IMG/VR virus record: IMGVR_UViG_3300048930_000051
Coordinates: 1-42,818 of that record
Direction: 5' to 3' (one strand)
Origin: a virus
Length of the DNA stretch: 42,818 nucleotides
This document shows, in pieces, positions 1-8,252 of the stretch (the first letter of the stretch is position 1; every line of letters starts with the position of its first letter). Made by a program: the position numbers and the translations under genes. The notes under the pieces are model-generated. The model was not told the DNA's origin, did no database searches, and saw only the letters and a list, made by a program, of their open reading frames with translations.

Positions 1-60
1 CGCGCGCGGGGGGGGGGGGGGGGGGGGGGCCCCCCCGGGGGGGGGGGGGGGGCCGGCCTT
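1..60. repeat. G/C homopolymer run at contig end
   Basis: Almost pure G with one short C run and a CGCGCGC start. It is unlike anything else in the window. The right end is also G-rich, finishing in GGGGGGTGGGGGT. The most likely explanation is a poly-G sequencing or assembly artefact where the contig breaks. A real G-rich terminus cannot be excluded. Confidence 0.7.
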
Positions 61-223
61 CTCATGGGACTCCTAGAACCCAGCCTGAAGTGTGCTCGAT
101 TTGGTGATCGTACGAACGTTTGTTCGCCCTTTCTCCACTCAGACCCCTCGTAACCGCACCACCACGTTCCGTGGTCGGTGCTCGTTCTCAGGAACTGATC
201 TCCGTTTTTCTAGGAACGCGGGA

Positions 224-244
224 GCAACGCCCCCAGGGCGTTGC
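224..244. terminator. 9-bp perfect hairpin
   Basis: GCAACGCCC and GGGCGTTGC form a perfect 9-bp stem with a 3-nt loop. No T tract follows directly on either strand, so it could be a terminator without a U-run or an RNA structure or processing element of the leader. Confidence 0.4.
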
Positions 245-268
245 GACCCGTCCAGCTTCCTGCGCCCG

Positions 269-280
269 ACTTGTGGTCGT
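269..280 (+). repeat. dispersed 12-mer ACTTGTGGTCGT, copy 1
   Basis: ACTTGTGGTCGT occurs at 269-280 and 365-376, and in the opposite orientation at 34165-34176. A relative with A in place of T (CTTGTGGACGT) is at 335-345 and again at 34295-34305. All lie in the left leader or in the regulatory stretch beside the integrase module. A shared protein-binding site is possible. Confidence 0.45.
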
Positions 281-316
281 GCTCGTCAGCTGGCCGTCGA
301 TTAGCGCCAGCGGTTC

Positions 317-335
317 GACGGGCTGCTCGCCCGTC
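317..335. other. 7-bp hairpin
   Basis: GACGGGC and GCCCGTC form a perfect stem with a 5-nt loop, immediately followed by TTGTGGACGT, a member of the leader repeat family. Confidence 0.4.
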
Positions 336-364
336 TTGTGGACGTTCTGCGCCGTCCTTTCCCG

Positions 365-376
365 ACTTGTGGTCGT
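365..376 (+). repeat. dispersed 12-mer ACTTGTGGTCGT, copy 2
   Basis: Exact second copy of the 12-mer at 269-280, 96 bases further on. Confidence 0.45.
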
Positions 377-398
377 TCAAGTACAGCGCAATGCCCCC

Positions 399-421
399 GC
401 CGACGGGCCATCACCGTCGGC
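399..421. other. 8-bp hairpin
   Basis: GCCGACGG and CCGTCGGC form a perfect 8-bp stem with a 7-nt loop in the non-coding leader. Confidence 0.4.
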
Positions 422-648
422 TCCCAGTTCGTTTCACGTCCGAACCATCGACCTTGCACATCCACGTTGCCCCGCCGCCTAGCACTCAACGGGAACCGAT
501 CCTCGTTTCCGAGGGAAGTGTCGCCCTGGGCAGGCCCACCTGGAAGGTGCGGGCTCATCGTTGCTCGTGCGGGTCGTGCGGGATTCTCGGTTGTTCATGA
601 ACACGTGCAGGTGTGTCCCGCTTGTTGAAGTTTCAACTACTGGTGGGT

Positions 649-665
649 GGGACATCGCCGCATGT
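649..665 (+). promoter_or_regulatory. late motif copy 1 (putative leaderless promoter)
   Basis: GGGACA-N5-GCATGT, followed after 5 nt by GTG at 671. It is the first of seven copies along the late arm and heads the terminase transcription unit. No Shine-Dalgarno precedes the start codon. The motif overlaps in-frame upstream starts at 647 and 662, which argues for GTG 671 as the true start. Confidence 0.65.
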
Positions 666-670
666 TCTCC

Positions 671-1114
671 GTGGCACGACGTTTCTCAGAGCTTCAGAAG
701 TCCTACATCAACTTCCTGGTGACGCCCAAGGCGCTCCGCGACCCTGATGGGCCGAAGAACGACACCGAGTGGGCGAACGCTAACCACATTCGTCAGGCGC
801 AGCTGACGAAGTGGCGCAACGACCCCGAGTTCCAGATCGAGTGGCAGAAGCGGCTTGCTCGGGCTCGGGTGACGCCCGATCGGATCAACGACATCTACGA
901 CGGGCTGTACGAAGCGGCCACAAAGGGCAACGTCCAGGCGGCGAAGCTGTACTTGGAGTCCAACAACCGCCTGAACCCGCCTCGGGAGCTGCTGGACGAG
1001 TCCAAGGTCACGTCGGTTTCGACCCTGAGTGACGACGAGCTGGCCGCCCTGTTGGCCCAGGCGGCGGAATCCGAGCTCGCCAAGCGTTCGGGCGCTGATG
1101 ACGACGACGCCTGA
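671..1114 (+). CDS. terminase small subunit (putative)
   Basis: About 147 residues. The middle reads as a helical DNA-binding domain (an Ala-Asn-rich segment then KWRNDPEFQ), followed by IYDGLYEAATKGNVQAAKLY, the pattern seen after the HTH in small terminases of the phBC6A51 type, where the protein recognises the packaging site. The C-terminus is Glu/Asp-rich and ends DDDDA. It lies directly before the large terminase, overlapping it by 17 bases. GTG 671 is chosen because it sits 5 nt after the late motif; GTG 647 and ATG 662 are in-frame alternatives that lie within the motif. Confidence 0.8.
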   Translation: MARRFSELQKSYINFLVTPKALRDPDGPKNDTEWANANHIRQAQLTKWRNDPEFQIEWQKRLARARVTPDRINDIYDGLYEAATKGNVQAAKLYLESNNRLNPPRELLDESKVTSVSTLSDDELAALLAQAAESELAKRSGADDDDA

Positions 1115-2780
1115 CGGCTTCGATTTCGATGATCTGCTGTGGGAGCGGGATCGTCGGCGGTTCCGTGGCTCCGACGGCGATGTGGACTCCCAGGTCGCTG
1201 GATTCGAGGCGTTCTGCCGTGAGCACGTCTGGATTCAGCACCCGCTAGGGCGTCGGCTGTTCGAGCTCCGTGACGAACAGGTCACGGTGGCTCGCTCGTA
1301 CATCGAGCAGGACAAGACGATCTCGCTGAAGGCCCGCCAGATCGGGTTCACGACGGTCACGATGGCGTACGTCCTGTGGCGGTCGCTGTTCTTCGATGAA
1401 TGGACGACGATCGTCCTAAGCAAGAAGGAACGGGACGCCCAGTCCAACCTGCGCATGGCGATCTTCGCCTACGGGAACCTGGACGACAAGATCAAGTCGC
1501 GGCTGCCGAAGCGCACCGACAACTCGTCCATGACGATGACGTTCGACAACGGGTCGTGGATCGAGTCCCACCCGTCGATGGGCGACCCTGCCCGTGGCCG
1601 CACGGTGCGGACGATGGTGCTGGACGAGTGGGCGTTCATGCCGAACCCTGACGAGGCGTGGGCTGCCGTGGAGCCTGTGACGGATGTGGGCGGTCAGATC
1701 ATCGTGTTGTCCACGGCCAACGGCTGGGGCAACCTGTTCCATGAGACCTGGCGCAAAGCCAAGACGGGTGACAACGGGTTCAACCCGATCTTCTTCCCGT
1801 GGTGGGCGGTTCCCGACCGCCTGACGGAAGCCGACAAGGACGACCCACTCAGCGCCCCGTGGTTCATCTCCAAGTGCCGCCAGCTGCCCGAGTGGCAGCG
1901 CGCCCAAGAGTACCCTTCGTCTGAGGACGAGGCGTTCATCAAGTCGGGCAACATGTTCTTCGATCTGGCGGTGCTGGAGGCCCAGCCGCTGGACACGCCG
2001 CTGCTGGTCGGGAATCTGGTGAACCCGCTGGGCGTGGATTCCCCACGCGGTCGGGAGTTCATCAAGAACGACACGGGCTACATCAACGTGTGGGCGCAGC
2101 CGAAGCCGTACGGAACGTACGTCATCGGTGCTGACGTGGCCGAAGGTCTGAGCCACGGCGACTTCTCGTCCGCCCATGTGATCGACTGCGCTGCTACGAA
2201 GCCACCTGCCGCCCAGTTGGCACAGGTGGCGGCGACCTGGCACGGACACATCGACCCTGATCTATTTGCGTACGAGCTCGCTGCGCTGGGTTGGTGGTAC
2301 GGGACGGCGCTGGTCGGCGTCGAGGCCAACAACCACGGCATGACCACGCTGAAGGCGCTGAAGCGCATCGGCTACCCACGAATCTACTTGCGACGGGACC
2401 TGGGGTCCCGCACCGAGAACCAGTCGGATCGACTGGGCTGGTTCACGTCGGCGGCATCGAAGCCGCTGATGATGGACGAGTTGGCGGGTGAGATGCGCAA
2501 CCAGGCGTTGCGCTGCCCCGACAACTCCACGATCGAGGAAATGCGCGGCTACGTGCGCAACGAGAAGGGGAAGCTAAGTGGTTCCCCCCACGATGACCGT
2601 GTGATCTCGTTGGCGATCGCCAACCAGATGCGCAAATGGGCCACCGACCCGATCTACAACGACGATTCGGTCGTGAAGGAGTTCACGGTCATGTGGGCGT
2701 ACAACTCGCTCCAGGCCCAAGAGCAGGAAGCGAACAAGCGCAGGGTGCTGGGCGCACACAACGTGCGCCGCCCCCGTTGA
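1098..2780 (+). CDS. terL: terminase large subunit
   Basis: 560 residues; the DNA-packaging motor with ATPase and nuclease domains. An adenine/Walker-A-type segment LKARQIGFTT is at about residues 77-86, Walker B TMVLDEWAF at about 172-180 and the coupling motif LSTANG at about 204-209. The RNase-H-like nuclease domain starts with an Asp in VIGADVAEG at about residue 346, continues with GVEANNHG at about 407-414, and has the late acidic pair SPHDD at about 496-500. ATG 1098 is preferred over upstream frames because it overlaps the small-subunit stop slightly, as is usual here. Full length for the family. Confidence 0.95.
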   Translation: MTTTPDGFDFDDLLWERDRRRFRGSDGDVDSQVAGFEAFCREHVWIQHPLGRRLFELRDEQVTVARSYIEQDKTISLKARQIGFTTVTMAYVLWRSLFFDEWTTIVLSKKERDAQSNLRMAIFAYGNLDDKIKSRLPKRTDNSSMTMTFDNGSWIESHPSMGDPARGRTVRTMVLDEWAFMPNPDEAWAAVEPVTDVGGQIIVLSTANGWGNLFHETWRKAKTGDNGFNPIFFPWWAVPDRLTEADKDDPLSAPWFISKCRQLPEWQRAQEYPSSEDEAFIKSGNMFFDLAVLEAQPLDTPLLVGNLVNPLGVDSPRGREFIKNDTGYINVWAQPKPYGTYVIGADVAEGLSHGDFSSAHVIDCAATKPPAAQLAQVAATWHGHIDPDLFAYELAALGWWYGTALVGVEANNHGMTTLKALKRIGYPRIYLRRDLGSRTENQSDRLGWFTSAASKPLMMDELAGEMRNQALRCPDNSTIEEMRGYVRNEKGKLSGSPHDDRVISLAIANQMRKWATDPIYNDDSVVKEFTVMWAYNSLQAQEQEANKRRVLGAHNVRRPR

Positions 2781-2782
2781 AT

Positions 2783-2799
2783 GGGACATCCGTGCCTGT
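2783..2799 (+). promoter_or_regulatory. late motif copy 2
   Basis: GGGACA-N5-GCCTGT, with ATG 2806 beginning 6 nt after it. It lies two bases after the large terminase stop and would start a unit covering the small zinc protein, portal, 4984 gene and hydrolase. No Shine-Dalgarno precedes the start codon. Confidence 0.7.
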
Positions 2800-2805
2800 G
2801 TCTTG

Positions 2806-3057
2806 ATGGCTTTGAGCACCGACCCCCGACATTGTGAGATCGGCCCCGAAGGTTGCTTCGGGTGCCGTGCGCGCTATTGGAGGTTCAACCCTGGCGCGCT
2901 GGGAATCTCATACCGCCAAGGCCGTGACTTCTTCCACGGCACCACCCTGAAGGAGTCGGTGGACGAGAACGTGCGGTTGGCGAAGGCCAACGGCATCGAC
3001 ATCGAACCCGTCGTCGGCCCCAGTCCCGTTCCGACCTCTGCCCTGGGCGTGCTGTGA
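2806..3057 (+). CDS. small protein between terminase and portal
   Basis: 83 residues, not recognised. The N-terminal part has HCEIGPEGCFGCR, a Cys/His cluster that could bind one zinc. The remainder is mixed helix and strand with a Pro-rich tail. ATG 2806 lies 6 nt after a late motif; a TTG at 2803 also reads in frame. Its stop overlaps the portal start by 3 bases (GTGA). Small zinc-finger-like proteins in this position are common in phage head clusters; the role is unknown. Confidence 0.7.
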   Translation: MALSTDPRHCEIGPEGCFGCRARYWRFNPGALGISYRQGRDFFHGTTLKESVDENVRLAKANGIDIEPVVGPSPVPTSALGVL

Positions 3058-4958
3058 TCTACAACCCGAAGGACCCGCTGGAGAAGCAGGCCGACCAGTG
3101 TCGTCAGCGGTTGGCGTCGTCCAAGTCGTGGCGTGATTCCGAGAAGTACGACGAGACCTGGAACCGCCTGAAGGACCTGTATGCGCTGAAGCACTACGAG
3201 GGTTTCAGCGCCCAGGATCGGGTTGCTGTTGCGGTGTCGTTCGCCACGATCAACGTGATCGGCCCGTCCATTTCGGTCAACAAGCCGAAGACCACGGTGC
3301 TTGCCCGCAAGCCCGAGGACAACTCCAAGGCCATCATCGCTGAAGCGGTGCTGGACTGGCTGTGGGAGACAGGCGACGTTGGTGACGAGTTCCGTCGGGC
3401 CGTCAAGGACTTCCTTGTGGTCGGCCACGGGTGGGTCAAGACGGGCTGGCGGCTGCGCCAGAAGATGGTGGACCGCCCCACCGACGAGATCGACGCCGAG
3501 TTCGCAGAGCTCGTGGGCCAGATCGAGGAATCGGCGCTGGCCGATCCCGAGATGGCGGGTGCGATGCCCACCGATGACGAGATCATGGCGGGGATCTCTA
3601 CGTCCAAGATGGTCACCGTCGAGGATCGGGTGTTCGTGGAGCGGGTGTCGCCCCACGACATGTTCGTGGACCCGAACGCCACGTCACTGAACGATGCCTG
3701 CTGGATCGCCCAGCGGCTGGTGCGCCCCGCCTCCGAGGTTCGGGCCGACAAGACCTATGAGCCCAAGGCGCGCAAGGCCATCAAGGCGGATCTGGAAGCC
3801 CGTTGGGGCGAGAACCGTGCGAAGCGCAAGCCTGACCAGTCTGAGTCCCAGGACCAGATGGTCACGCTGTGGGAGTTCTACGATCTGAAGTCCAAGACGG
3901 TCTGCGTGTTCGCTGACCAAGGCAAGGGCTTCCTGGTGAAGCCCACGCCGATCCCGTACAAGATCGGGCATCCGTTCGTGATGCTGCGGAACTACGACGT
4001 TCCCGACGCGTTCTACCCGATCGGTGATCTGGAGGCGATCGAACCGCTTCAGCATGAGCTGAACCGCACCCGCAACCAGCTGATGCAGACTCGGGACCAG
4101 TTCTCCCGCAAGCTGCTGTACCGTGCCGAGGCGTTCGGCCCCGAGGGTCGCCAGGCCCTGGAGGCCAAGGGCGACTCGATGGTGCCTGTGGTGGCGGGCA
4201 TCGACTCGCTGAACGATCTGGTCTACGCGCTGCCCGTGAACAACATCCCTGGGGATCTGTTCAACTACAGCCAGCAGCTGGAGAACGACGTCAACACGGT
4301 GTCGGGTGTGTCCGACTACCAGCGTGGCGCTTCCCCTGAGATCCGCCGCACCGCCACCGAAGCGTCCATGATCCAGGACGCGGTGAACGCCCGTTCGGCG
4401 GACAAGCTGGCGATCATCGAGAAGGCGATCGCTCAGATCGGCAAGAACATGATGGGCCTGTGCCGTCAGTACATGACTGGCCCGCAGGTCGCCCGCATCG
4501 TGGGTGCCCAGGGGCTTCCGATCTGGGTTCCGTTCTCCCGTGAGAACATCGACGCCGACATGGACTTCACCGTCGAGGGCGGGTCCACCATGCCGAAGAA
4601 CGAGGCGTGGCGTCAGAACCAGGCGATGCAGTTGATGAACACGCTGACCCCACTGATGGAGTCGGGTGTTGTGAACGTGGTCGAGGTCGTCAAGTACGTG
4701 ATGACCGCCTTCGGCGTCAAGACCCCCGAGAAGTTCATCCAGGAGCCCCCGCCGATGATGGGCGGTCCCCCTGGGATGCCCCCAGGGATGGTGCCGCCTG
4801 GGATGGGGGCACCGCCCGAGGCGGAGCCCCCCGCCCCCGAAGCCGATGACCCCGCCATGACGGAACCTGGGATGGGCGCTGTCCCGCCCGAGATCCTGGC
4901 GCAACTCGAAGGCCAACTCCCCAACGGCCTGACCCTGCCAACGATGGGGCTGGCTTGA
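3054..4958 (+). CDS. portal protein
   Basis: 634 residues. It forms the dodecameric channel at the capsid vertex for DNA entry and exit. The N-terminal half reads as a P22-type portal: a helical start, then RLKDLYALKHYEGF, a segment INVIGPSISVNKPKTTV, and VGHGWVKTGWRLRQK. The central region has a long helical stretch, LEPLQHELNRTRNQL-like, at about residues 325-345. The C-terminus is low-complexity Pro/Gly/Met-rich. The GTG start at 3054 overlaps the preceding stop as GTGA. Size fits P22-like portals and supports podovirus morphology. Confidence 0.9.
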   Translation: MIYNPKDPLEKQADQCRQRLASSKSWRDSEKYDETWNRLKDLYALKHYEGFSAQDRVAVAVSFATINVIGPSISVNKPKTTVLARKPEDNSKAIIAEAVLDWLWETGDVGDEFRRAVKDFLVVGHGWVKTGWRLRQKMVDRPTDEIDAEFAELVGQIEESALADPEMAGAMPTDDEIMAGISTSKMVTVEDRVFVERVSPHDMFVDPNATSLNDACWIAQRLVRPASEVRADKTYEPKARKAIKADLEARWGENRAKRKPDQSESQDQMVTLWEFYDLKSKTVCVFADQGKGFLVKPTPIPYKIGHPFVMLRNYDVPDAFYPIGDLEAIEPLQHELNRTRNQLMQTRDQFSRKLLYRAEAFGPEGRQALEAKGDSMVPVVAGIDSLNDLVYALPVNNIPGDLFNYSQQLENDVNTVSGVSDYQRGASPEIRRTATEASMIQDAVNARSADKLAIIEKAIAQIGKNMMGLCRQYMTGPQVARIVGAQGLPIWVPFSRENIDADMDFTVEGGSTMPKNEAWRQNQAMQLMNTLTPLMESGVVNVVEVVKYVMTAFGVKTPEKFIQEPPPMMGGPPGMPPGMVPPGMGAPPEAEPPAPEADDPAMTEPGMGAVPPEILAQLEGQLPNGLTLPTMGLA

Positions 4959-4983
4959 TGCCCCGAACTGAAGTGGAGACACC

Positions 4984-5556
4984 GTGACTGACCACATTGG
5001 CGACCTGATGGCGCAGTTCTTCGGTGGTGGCACCGACGAACAGAAGGACTTCTATGCCGCCGCAGCCGCCACTGGGCGGACTGCTGCGGATGTCATCACG
5101 AAGGGCTACATCACCCACGTCGCACCCGAGGCCACCACGGCGTCGCTTGTGGTCCCTGCGGCCACATGGACCAACGTGCCCGAGCTGATTACCACGTCGT
5201 TCGTGATGCCCCCTGGTCTTGTCAGGGCCTCCACCCCCGCCGCCCTGACGGTTCACTCGGCTGGCGGTCACCTGACCAACGACCGACTGGGGCTGCGCTA
5301 CCGCATCAACGGCACGGGGTCCTGGCATCTGGCGGCTTCCGCCGCTCCGTCTTCGTTCAGCGGTGGCCTCGCCACTTGGAATCCGCTGGTGGCGTTCATC
5401 CCGACGATCTCGGCCACGGCCACCGACCCCGAACCCTATGACGACATCGAGATCGCCTGGGCGCACTACAGCGCAGCGGGCACCACGCTGACCGTCCAGG
5501 TCTCCGACACCACCACCAACGGCATCTGGCCCCACATCTGGGTCGAGGCCCCGTGA
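4984..5556 (+). CDS. putative virion structural protein
   Basis: 190 residues, not recognised. After a short helical start (about residues 1-40) it is rich in Thr, Ala, Val and Gly and looks all-beta, ending in a tryptophan-containing strand (IWPHIWVEAP). GTG 4984 is preceded by GGAG with 6 nt spacing, a good Shine-Dalgarno. It sits between the portal and the hydrolase and overlaps the latter as GTGA. A head-surface or fibre-like role is plausible by context only. Confidence 0.75.
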   Translation: MTDHIGDLMAQFFGGGTDEQKDFYAAAAATGRTAADVITKGYITHVAPEATTASLVVPAATWTNVPELITTSFVMPPGLVRASTPAALTVHSAGGHLTNDRLGLRYRINGTGSWHLAASAAPSSFSGGLATWNPLVAFIPTISATATDPEPYDDIEIAWAHYSAAGTTLTVQVSDTTTNGIWPHIWVEAP

Positions 5557-6338
5557 CTTCCCGCTCTGGGCTGGTGTGGGGTGCCACGGCCAGTGGTTCC
5601 AGGTATCTGCGCCGCACGACTGCGGCGTGGAACCGAACGTTGCCACCCGTGCTTGTGGTCGGGGGTTGGCCCTACGACCGCTACTACCACGCCTACCTGA
5701 CGCCGACCCCTGCTGGCTTCGTGGACCCGCTGCTGCGGGCGGGCTATGCGGTGTACGAGGTCTTCACGGGGTCCTGCTGGGGCACGACCACCGTGACCCC
5801 CAGCGGGCGCGGTGGGATCGGACGGGAAGCGATCACCGAGGTTCTGGCCGAGGCCGAAGCCGACGGCTGCAATGTGTCGAACGGGGCCAACTTGTTCGGC
5901 CAGTCGCACGGCGGTTGCGTCGTCACCAACTGGGCGTGGCGCAACCCCGATGACGTCAACGCCGTGTTCCTGCACCTGCCTGGCATCGACCTGGCGTACC
6001 TGTACGACCACAACTCGGTCGTGACGGGCTGGGGGCTTCCGAACGTCCAGGACTCGCTGGAGGCGGCGCACGGTGGTACCGACAGGGCATCTTGGCTTCC
6101 ACTGGCAGCCGACTATGACCCCGTGCGCAACGCCGAGGAATACGCCGAGCTCGGCCCCAAGACCCATGTGTTTCTGCATGAAGGCGACGAGATCGTGGAC
6201 GTTGAGTCCACGTCCGAGTGGGCCACCGAGGTTGGCGCAAAGCTGACCGTTGCCGACGGCGGATCGCACATCTTCCCCTATTCGGAACCCGAATGGAACG
6301 ATGACATTGTGCTTGGGTGGTTCCGCTCCCAGCAGTAA
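5553..6338 (+). CDS. alpha/beta hydrolase in the head-gene cluster
   Basis: 261 residues. It has the marks of an alpha/beta-hydrolase fold: PPVLVVGGWP near residue 31, nucleophile elbow FGQSHGG with Ser118, acidic candidates Asp212 and Asp216 in HEGDEIVD, and His239 in GGSHIF, in the expected order for a Ser-Asp-His triad. No signal peptide. It is translationally coupled (GTGA) to a structural-type gene, between portal and scaffold, so it may be a virion-borne esterase or depolymerase acting on host surface polymers. That role is inferred; the fold assignment is fairly secure. Confidence 0.8.
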   Translation: MTSRSGLVWGATASGSRYLRRTTAAWNRTLPPVLVVGGWPYDRYYHAYLTPTPAGFVDPLLRAGYAVYEVFTGSCWGTTTVTPSGRGGIGREAITEVLAEAEADGCNVSNGANLFGQSHGGCVVTNWAWRNPDDVNAVFLHLPGIDLAYLYDHNSVVTGWGLPNVQDSLEAAHGGTDRASWLPLAADYDPVRNAEEYAELGPKTHVFLHEGDEIVDVESTSEWATEVGAKLTVADGGSHIFPYSEPEWNDDIVLGWFRSQQ

Positions 6339-6340
6339 GT

Positions 6341-6357
6341 GGGACACTCTTGCATGT
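6341..6357 (+). promoter_or_regulatory. late motif copy 3
   Basis: GGGACA-N5-GCATGT upstream of the scaffold gene. Here GAG, not a start codon, stands at the expected +1 (6364). The scaffold ATG is 48 nt further on and has its own strong Shine-Dalgarno, consistent with a transcript that has a leader. Confidence 0.65.
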
Positions 6358-6411
6358 ATCTCCGAGCGAACAACTTGAAACGCAAGATTCGCCAGGGAGA
6401 AGAAGATAACC

Positions 6412-7191
6412 ATGACGGACGTTACTGCCGCCGAGATCCCCGCCCCCGAGATGGAGTTGGTGGACAACTCGTCAGCGGATCAGGAAACCGTCGCAGCGGA
6501 ACCCGAGGTCCCGATCCTCAGTGTTGACGAATATGCGGATTACCGCGTGCCCGTCAAGATTGGTGGGGAGGAACAACTGGTCCCGATCACCGAGGCCCTG
6601 AGCGGCTACCAGCGCCAAGCGGACTACACCCGCAAGACGCAGGAGATCGCCCAGCTTCGGGAGGAAGCTGAGTACGGACTGAACCTGGCCCGTGCATTGG
6701 AGGAAGACCCCAGCAAGACGCTGGCGATTCTTCAGATGCTTCACCAGGATGTGGACGTTGCTGCCGCCGAGGAAGAACTGCTGGACCCGCAAGAGAAGCG
6801 TTTGCGGCAAGTCGAGTCGTTCATCGAGGCGCAGAACCAAGCCGAGTTGGAAGCCAAGGTCACTCGTGAACTTGATGCTTACAGCTCGCAGTACGGACTG
6901 GAGCCCGACGAGGTTCTTCAGCACGCGCTGGACCTGAACCTGGGAGTCGAACAGCTGGACCTGGCAGTCAGGTCGCTGATGTTCGAGAAGTCCCAGATCC
7001 AGGCTGCCGTTTCTGAGCACGAAGCATCGCAGGCAGCCGCTGAGGCGGCGGTCGGAGATGCGAAGGCCCAGGCGGCGTTCATCGCTGGCGGGAGTGCCAC
7101 GACCCCTGATGCAACGCAGGCTCAGATCCCCACTTCGAGCGACCCCCTGGAGGTCGCCCGAGCGGTGTGGACACGGGCTGGGTTGCTGTAA
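6412..7191 (+). CDS. capsid scaffolding protein
   Basis: 259 residues, acidic and strongly helical with coiled-coil character; assembles the procapsid and is then lost. Residues about 44-75 carry the VPVKIGGEEQLVPITEAL... GYQRQADYTRKTQE pattern that is recurrent in phage scaffolds. Long Glu/Gln/Ala-rich helices follow to about residue 230. It lies directly before the major capsid gene, the standard position. A strong Shine-Dalgarno (GGGAGAAG) precedes ATG 6412. Confidence 0.9.
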   Translation: MTDVTAAEIPAPEMELVDNSSADQETVAAEPEVPILSVDEYADYRVPVKIGGEEQLVPITEALSGYQRQADYTRKTQEIAQLREEAEYGLNLARALEEDPSKTLAILQMLHQDVDVAAAEEELLDPQEKRLRQVESFIEAQNQAELEAKVTRELDAYSSQYGLEPDEVLQHALDLNLGVEQLDLAVRSLMFEKSQIQAAVSEHEASQAAAEAAVGDAKAQAAFIAGGSATTPDATQAQIPTSSDPLEVARAVWTRAGLL

Positions 7192-7226
7192 CGACCCACC
7201 AGAACTAACCCCTAGGAGGGGGAATC

Positions 7227-8183
7227 ATGGTTGACCACAACCCCGACTTCAACACCCTGGCGACGACCACTCTCCAGTCCTACGAGGACGGTTTCGAGGA
7301 GTTCATCTCGACCCGTTCGACCGTCTACCAGATGCTGAAGCAGTACAACCGCATCGAGTCGGCCACTGGCCGTTCGATCGTTGTGCCGCTCATGTACGGT
7401 GACAACTCGACCAGCGGCACGTACGACCCGTACGAGGATCTGGCGATCACCGCTCAGGACGGCATGACCGCTGCCGAGTACACCCCCAAGTGGCACTCGG
7501 TCACCGTGGCGATCAGCGGCCCCGAGAAGGCCATGAACGCTGGTCCCGAGCAGCAGATCGACCTGCTCGCTGCCAAGATCAAGCAGGCCCAGCTCACCGC
7601 CGCCGAGGACTTCGAGGACATGTTCCAGTCCGATGGCACGGGCAACTCGGGGAAGAACTTCCTGGGTATCCAGGCCCTGATCGGTGATGCTTCCAGCTCG
7701 GTCACCACGGTCGGCGGCATCGACGCCTCCGACTCCACCAACGCCTACTGGACTTCCCAGATCCTGCGTTCGGCTGGGACCCTGACCCTGAAGAAGCTGT
7801 CGCACCAGTACAACCTGGGCGTCCGCGGCTCCAAGCGTCCGAAGTGGGCTCAGACCACCCTGGATCTGTACGAGGCTTACGAGGCTCTGCTCCAGCCCGC
7901 CCAGCGGTTCACGAACCCGAAGACGGCTGAGGCTGGCTTCGAGAACCTGATCCACAAGGGCTGCACCGTGGTCTGGGGCGACTCCGTGGAGTCTGGCACC
8001 TGGACCAACATCAACCCCGACCACATCACGTTGAAGAAGTGGAACGGCACCTGGCTGAAGGCCACCCCGATGCAGAAGCCCGTCAACCGTGACGCCTTCT
8101 ACTCGCAGTACCTCAGCTACGGCCAGCTGGTCACCGATAACCGTCGGGACCTGGGCACCAAGCTGGAGGGCCTGACCCCCTAG
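7227..8183 (+). CDS. major capsid protein
   Basis: 318 residues. The position after the scaffold, the excellent Shine-Dalgarno (AGGAGGGG before ATG 7227), the highly biased codon use and the following strong terminator all point to the most highly expressed virion protein. Sequence features fit an HK97-fold capsid: an N-terminal helical arm (TLQSYEDGFEEFISTRS), an E-loop-like stretch around residues 50-90 and a C-terminal mixed domain. No protease gene was seen and no cleaved propeptide is evident. Confidence 0.9.
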   Translation: MVDHNPDFNTLATTTLQSYEDGFEEFISTRSTVYQMLKQYNRIESATGRSIVVPLMYGDNSTSGTYDPYEDLAITAQDGMTAAEYTPKWHSVTVAISGPEKAMNAGPEQQIDLLAAKIKQAQLTAAEDFEDMFQSDGTGNSGKNFLGIQALIGDASSSVTTVGGIDASDSTNAYWTSQILRSAGTLTLKKLSHQYNLGVRGSKRPKWAQTTLDLYEAYEALLQPAQRFTNPKTAEAGFENLIHKGCTVVWGDSVESGTWTNINPDHITLKKWNGTWLKATPMQKPVNRDAFYSQYLSYGQLVTDNRRDLGTKLEGLTP

Positions 8184-8204
8184 TAGGGCCGTCATCCCGA
8201 GCAG

Positions 8205-8240
8205 GAAACACCCCGCTGGCTTCGGCTGGCGGGGTGTTTC
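8205..8240 (+). terminator. strong intrinsic terminator after the capsid gene
   Basis: A 12-bp perfect stem (GAAACACCCCGC with GCGGGGTGTTTC) is extended inward by TGGC/GCTG with two G-T wobbles around a TTCG tetraloop, giving a 16-bp hairpin. The stem ends in TTTCTGTT. It begins 22 bases after the capsid stop and is followed at once by a new late motif. Confidence 0.85.
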
Positions 8241-8252
8241 TGTTCCCATGGC

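Larger units (their letters stand above)
61..648. other. non-coding hairpin-rich leader
   Basis: About 590 bases upstream of the terminase genes with no convincing coding frame; the open frames here are short, Arg/Pro/Ser-rich and lack start signals. It holds three perfect hairpins (224-244, 317-335, 399-421), a small palindrome at 624-637 (GTTGAA-GT-TTCAAC) and repeats of the word CTTGTGG(T/A)CGT at 270-280, 335-345 and 366-376. It may be a promoter, packaging (cos/pac) or regulatory region; the function is unknown. Confidence 0.6.

Noticed and set aside
1-60. G-run as a telomere or G-quadruplex terminus
   Set aside because: The near-pure homopolymer resembles poly-G read artefacts, and no regular repeat unit is present.
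92-628. Several short + and - frames in the left leader
   Set aside because: Mutually overlapping, Ser/Arg/Pro-rich, without start signals or domains; the hairpins and repeats fit non-coding DNA better.
649-665. Late motif as an ordinary sigma-70 or ECF sigma promoter
   Set aside because: The two conserved halves are only 5 nt apart, against about 16-18 nt for sigma -35/-10 elements.
3684-5033. Minus-strand open frame of 449 codons opposite the portal gene
   Set aside because: Same shadow pattern: low-complexity Arg/Leu/His-rich translation opposite a confident gene.
6339-6527. 62-codon frame starting inside late motif copy 3
   Set aside because: Overlaps the scaffold gene out of frame; its translation is Arg/Gly-rich. 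The scaffold ATG has a strong Shine-Dalgarno.
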